From: Sphaerosporella brunnea | Taxonomy: Eukaryota > Ascomycota > Pezizomycetes > Pezizales > Pyronemataceae | Length of the DNA: 64,000 nt | Direction: 5' to 3' | NCBI GenBank assembly: GCA_008704415.1 | Contig: VXIS01000185.1 | Coordinates: 29,515 to 93,514, forward strand | Position numbers and translations under genes: made by a program | Shown: positions 58,847 to 64,000 of the stretch, one piece after another | Layout: the number at the start of each line of letters is the position of its first letter | Position numbering within the stretch: position 1 is the first letter of the stretch | The notes under the pieces: generated by a model | The model's database searches: none | What the model saw: only the letters and a program-made list of their open reading frames with translations | Told to the model about the DNA's origin: nothing

Positions 58847-59329
58847 ATCAGTCGCCGAATATCGGACGAGCGGCCGAGTCGTGTGAGGAGACGTAGAAGT
58901 GGGCGACTAGGCGCGGGAATTAGGATTGAGGGCTCATATATCGAGCATGCCGCTCGTGTCGTGTCGATTTGATGGTTGTGGTTTTTCTCCTCCTCGCGCT
59001 CAAAGCGCGGGAAGCCCCGCATTGCCACGAACCGTCGACACGCTCTCTCGGCCATCATCCAGCGCTTGTTATCTGGCATTACCACGCTGCGCTATTGGCG
59101 TGACTGCTGAGAACGAACAAAACTAATGAGTCCGAATCTCCACGCTCTGCGCTATGTATGAGAACTCTCTAGAATTGCTGCGGTAAGTCTGCGGCTTACA
59201 CCGGTGCTCTTCAACGGAGATAAGACCGGTCTTCCGCGTGCGCGTGATGTGATGGGCTAGTGCGAAGTCGTCATCGTTCAATCTGATTCGATTTCGGAGT
59301 CTGTGAACATCAAGTGATCCCTATGTCAT

Positions 59330-59825
59330 GCATGCCTGTCAAATTCAACTCAACACAGCAATAATGGATCCTCGTAGTGGCGGCTTGCCTCATGCACCTA
59401 CGATGCGGACCGAAGACAATGGGCCAATCCTCTTGAGCCTCGTATGCCACTGCGCGCACGGTGGCTTCTTTAACGACAAAATTCACTCAGCCCTGGATTC
59501 CGATAGTGTGGCGAATACAGCGCCTCTACGGAAAGCTGTCACGTCAACCTTGAAAAAAGAGAAAAACAAGTTTTTCTGGGGATGCGGATCAGATTACTCC
59601 GACAAACACCGAACACCAGAGCGAAAAAGAGGTTTTCACTATCTGTGCCGCAGCGGCCACGGGAACTTACATCAGCAGCAGTTGAGAACCAACGTAACGT
59701 GCTACGTGATAGTCGCAGCCTCCTACTTACTGGACCTCATCTTAATTTCTCCCATGCCAAAACGTCGAGCGGGAAACGCGGAAGGTGAAAGCAAAAGGTC
59801 TTACTGCATATCTTGGTCATTTTGA
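59330..59825 (+). pseudogene. Noisy copy of the 36015-36473 hypothetical
   Basis: Inverted counterpart of the left-arm frame, with shared segments such as NDKIHSALDSDSV and HYLCRSG and many small differences. Still open for 165 codons by chance. Confidence 0.5.
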
Positions 59826-61440
59826 GCTTGAGAGGGCGTGTCTGTACAGCTTTGGCTTCCCTCAATACTCGGTGGTTGGTGAAGATTGTCCTTTGCAGTG
59901 TTGACTGCTATCTTCGCCATACCAGATCTTTTGCTTTCACCGTCAGAGTATTCGCGATCTCTTTCGGGTGGGCGGGCAGCCTCTAATGTGCACTCTGGGG
60001 TTTTCTGAGAGAGTTGAGATCACAGAAGCTACTATATTTCTCCGGGCCTATCACAAAAAGTCACTCGGTACGCAGTATGTAGTTGATAGAATCACGCATG
60101 CTCCGATCACAACAGTGGGCCATGAGTCGGTACAGGTGGGGTTTGGGATCACGAGAAGGCAACCTATGCGAGCTCAAAGGCAAAGCTAAAGCCAGTTCAT
60201 GGTTTCCTTTGGCGTGATGCCGATACAAAAAACCCTAAGCTTAGGGGTGTGAGCTCGGGAGGTCCGGGGGCTCTTATGGGAACGCCAATATGCACCATGA
60301 GTTTTTTTGCTGATGTCGCACTCGAACTTTTTTTACAGCCAATCATGCATGGTCACTCGATAAAATGTTGTGGCTGGCGCTGTGGCTCTCGCGACGACCG
60401 AGCCATGTCCCTATTAAAGGGCTGACACCAATGATTTAGGGCGAGTTTAATGGTTGTGGTTTGCTTTTTCATGAATTTCCTTGTATGGGAGCCCCAACAG
60501 ACGGGTAAAACCGTGGGGACAGGCATACCAGGTTTCCTTTTGTCCGTCATAGGCCTTTGGCCTCACTCCGATTCGCAAGATAGAGGCACTTGGGCTAATG
60601 TCCTTGTGTACGATGTATGATTCTAAACAAACAAAAAAACAGATCGACCGAGCACATCGTGGCATCGTAAAACGCTTTCGAGCTCATGAACAGCTCAAGG
60701 GGAACACAACTCTCTGAGTCTTCTTCATGCTTACTGATGGGTTTAGATGTAGTCTGGTACCTAATCCAGCTGCCACGGCAAATCATGGACCGCTCAGGCC
60801 AAGTCAAAGAAACATGAGGAAGTTTTGGCGGCCTTGTGAGGCTCTCGCAAACACATAAGTAGGCTTCAAAGATGACCACTCTCGCCCTTATGGAGCGCTT
60901 TTCATCTCCAGTATGTATCATGGATAGAGGGACTCCGGCGGGATTCGTGGTTTTTGAGCGCTGGTGGTGCCGGCAAAAAATCACAAAAAAGAGACACCGG
61001 GTCGATGGGAAGAGCTGATGTGTGGAGAGCAAGCATTGAACTGACATGGCAGAAAGGTTGCGCGACGGCGGAGCAGCGGACATTTAGCAGTTGCGAGGTT
61101 GCGAACCCCAGAGTCCAGCGCAACTGCGAGCTCTGCCCTTACGTCGTCAGTGACACTCCACAAATCCCATCTTCGCACATCCACACAGTGGCCTTAGGCA
61201 GCTCGACACCCAAATCCCGCGGATCCTCTGCGTAGCGCTAGTCTCGGACGTGTTGCAACGGGATGTTACCGCAAACACTTAAATGACAGCTCCCGTGACG
61301 ACATACCAGCTGTGGTCGGCACTCACCGTCGAACTTCATCACAAGGACCGCGACCTTCTTGTCATGTACTATCATCACCTGCCCCCCTATTTTGCAATCT
61401 ATGCCCAGCCGAAACTTTCTCACTTCCTTTGCTCCTGTCG
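59826..61440. other. Noisy mirror of 34413-36014
   Basis: Contains degraded counterparts of the family B element (about 59790-60000), of the AAGCTTAGGGG palindrome (now truncated, near 60232-60247) and of the 34606-34853 inverted repeat. No intact gene. Confidence 0.5.
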
Positions 61441-61945
61441 ATGTTGCCCAGCCTGAGCGGCACCGCGAAGCGATGGTCTGAGCTCCAGACACATCAGCTG
61501 CGGCCAGCGACCTCGGCGTGAGCACTTCTACCGTGCTCTCTCGCTCTCCAGCACCAACAAAAGCGATACGGTCCTAGAGTATCCGGCCCGCACTTCCTAG
61601 CACAACCACCGTGACATAATCTTCAACTTCGACACGCAGCGGCTTGGTCGGCCGCAGCTCGTCCAGGATCTACTATTTCTCCACGTCGGCCAACACGACC
61701 TCGCGGCACCACATCGTAAGCCTCCCATCATCTCCGTAGAGCACCAGGCGGCTCCTATCAAATCTCGATGGCGGTCTGTGTATATGTCGGTTTCCAGGGC
61801 TACGTCGGTGTACCTAGCATTTCGGAATCCGAAAGCACTCTGCGGGCTGCGGGGAGAATCAAGCGTGGGGCTTCAGCTGAGTACGAGCATAACTCTGGTG
61901 TGGTCCTCATGAGTTGCACACCGCAGAAAGCTGGTCTAACTGTGA
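61441..61945 (+). pseudogene. Noisy copy of the 33931-34412 gene
   Basis: Starts ATGTTGCCCAGCC as in the left arm, then accumulates insertions and deletions that break the frame. Confidence 0.5.
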
Positions 61946-62204
61946 CCTCCTGATGACGGTGTCTGCGTACAATGGCATGCTCACCCGGAGCACGCTCGAA
62001 TGTCAGTTTTTCGGAGTCTGTAGTCTATGCAGTTCCCCTGCTCGAACTATCACGCCAAGACTCCTCTCCGACCCTGAACGTAAATTTGGTATGTGTACTC
62101 AGTGGGTCATTGTATATGCCAAAGGCCCCGCGTAAAACAACCTGCAATTTCACACACCATATCCCAGACTCGTCCTCAAATCTCAAACAGACTCCCATCT
62201 AGCC

Positions 62205-63152
62205 ATGGAAGACCAACATCATCGCGGCCTAACATCCAAGCTTGCCAGGTAGGTGCACCTTCACGTCCTTCATTCCCCTCGACCGACGTTATGGTAAGTA
62301 CGCAGCGCATGCACTCAGCGCTAAGAGCAAAGGGTGGCGGGTACTTTCGAAGAAGCACTGGGTCCCACAGAGTATGCCCCTGAGTAACGCCGTGAAGTCA
62401 TTATATCTGTCCGTGATGGGGGGCCTCAAAGCCTCATCAAGTATGACTTGTGGAACCCTCGACCCGGTATTACACGTTTGTCTATTGCGGCGGTCGATCA
62501 TTGGAGGCCTGTAAAGTCCATACTGTATCGCCACCAGCAGCAGAGTGGTTTCAACAGGTAATCAAATCTTCGTACATGTATTATCCAGTATCCAGGTTCG
62601 CTGAGCTGATTTTTTTCAGCCACTATCAGCTACAATCCCAAAGAAGGCGATTTTCCCTATACACCTCTCGGAAGGACATGCCAAGATCGAAATGTGTTTC
62701 AAAGTAACATACATCTCCCCCCCCCCCCTCCCCAACAATACGCCTACCACATTGACACTTACCACACGCGGCCATCCGATACACTCAAACAAACCGTTCT
62801 CCTCGCGTGGCCTCCTTACTAGACAGCGGCTCCACCGACCCGACAATACTACCGCAACACAGACGGCACTCGATCCGGACAACAAGCTGCCCCTGAAGCG
62901 CCTAAAAACCTACGAAGCCTCTGGCGGCGATACAACCAACCGGCCCAATATACTCACTCGACGTATGCCTGAAAACGAAGCGCGACGAGAACTTGTGTTT
63001 GACTGGGTTCGCACGGAGGTGGGCCTTGAGGCTGATGATGCCGATGAGCCGCTTTCGGGATTGCTGCCGTTCAGGAAAAGCCTACGCTGCCAGTAGTCCC
63101 GGAAGTCCTTGGCGTGTGCAGCTTGCTGTTGATAAAAGAACTGTGTGAATAG
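62205..63152 (+). pseudogene. Noisy copy of the 32808-33731 gene
   Basis: Starts ATGGAAGACC and ends GTGTGAATAG like its counterpart, with many indels in the first two exons; the final exon keeps DWVRTEVGLEADDADEPL intact. Confidence 0.6.
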
Positions 63153-64000
63153 AGAAATATTGGCTGCAGGATTGTGAAGACCTTCCCCCCCCCCTTCTCC
63201 CCGACTTTCCTCCCCCAAAAGGGAGTTGCACCAGGAGTTTTTCCACGGTTTACCAATACTTCCCGTGCAATGAACAAACAACAGTAGTGAAGAGGCCTTG
63301 AAGGCATCATAACATCTCACCCTGTCTACACCCGAGTGCATCCCATGCATCAGTCCCCACTCCCGTAGTTAAAGCCCCGCTTTCAGAGTCACGCGTGCTT
63401 TCCCTCACCAGTTCAGCGTTCAGAACGCAAAACCATGACACCTATCGCACACAGCTCAAGATCTGGCCCGTGCTCTATGTTGTTTCTACCCCGCTCCGCA
63501 AGCGCAAGCTCAACCTTTCACCTCATGATCAACGTCACCATCAGTTTATAAGAATTTCTTTTTTAATTTCTTCTTGTATGAATAACTATGCTCATGAAAT
63601 GAGTTCCATCCATGTACACATAGAATATTCCTGATGCTTGCTACTAGCTGATCTTTTTTTCTCTCCTCCCACTCTTCCCCTGATTCCACGGGCTTTTCTT
63701 TTTTTTTGTCGTTTTGATGTTTTGCTTCTGCCCAGGTGGAATCCCGCCCCACTGCTACGATTGCCGTCGTAGTAATATGATCAAAGGAAAGTCGTGGGTA
63801 AAATGAAAAAAAAAACCATCCACTACACCCGCCAAAAAACCCTCTTCGGCCCAAACGCAAGTTCAGAAACAAAAAGAAAGAAAAAATAATCCAAAAGCCA
63901 ACCTCACAAGCAAAGACACCCGACCCAGCCCAAAACACAAGGAAATGGAGGAAACAAAGGAAAAAACAAAGAAAAGAGAAAAAAAGAAAAGAAAAACATA
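63153..64000. other. Noisy mirror of intergenic DNA
   Basis: Inverted counterpart of 31968-32807; A/T-rich and C-run tracts, no gene. Confidence 0.5.

Larger units (their letters stand above)
48316..64000. repeat. Right arm of giant inverted repeat
   Basis: Inverted copy of 31968-47145. It is clean and frame-identical at 49080-55345, then increasingly noisy. Paired-coordinate sums drift from 95466 to about 95435 at 56735, 95691 at 58846 and 95960 at 63150, a net excess of roughly 500 bases in this arm. The window ends inside the repeat. Confidence 0.95.

Noticed and set aside
55346..64000. RIP-mutated duplicate
   Set aside because: Differences are mainly length-changing indels; RIP gives transitions only, and the inner 6 kb of the same duplicate is unchanged.

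Overview
The window looks like nuclear DNA of a filamentous ascomycete (Pezizomycotina). Genes are sparse and mostly split by 50-80 bp introns with GTAAGT-like donors and CTAAC/CTGAC branch sites. A 5S rRNA gene lies alone between protein genes, the 3' end of a Tad-like LINE is present, and several families of short non-autonomous DNA transposons are scattered through long gene-poor stretches. I cannot name the species.

Layout. 1-260: start of a short-chain dehydrogenase (minus strand, runs off the left edge). 1037-5366: repeat-rich stretch with a LINE remnant, a hAT-type MITE with an 8-bp target duplication, a TA-flanked MITE and a third MITE type. 6005-8144 and 10228-11915: two convergent genes for divergent zinc-finger proteins with the same finger order. 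14015-14410: a further TIR element. 17591-18295: a proline-repeat hypothetical. 23840-24464: a small secreted protein. 30318-31772: a disordered protein. 32808-36473 (minus): three small uncharacterised genes. 36845-38702: mitochondrial D-lactate dehydrogenase (cytochrome type), the best-identified gene here. 41060-41174: 5S rRNA. 44773-45249: a small hypothetical.

The dominant feature is a very large imperfect palindrome. Bases 31968-47145 reappear inverted at 48316-64000, around a unique 1.17-kb spacer. From about 40121-46386 (mirror 49080-55345) the predicted reading frames are identical in both arms. Farther out the right arm is full of small indels: its copy of the lactate dehydrogenase gene is about 14% longer than the left one and frame-broken throughout. 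Near the spacer both arms carry small indels. This insertion-heavy noise does not look like RIP. It looks like unpolished long-read consensus, so part or all of the palindrome may be an assembly or chimera artefact. A real fold-back or sister-chromatid fusion is the alternative. Genes in the right arm should not be counted as second functional copies until this is settled.

No operon-like pathway is visible. The candidates for new biology are the palindrome and its asymmetric junction, the paired zinc-finger genes, and the MITE families.
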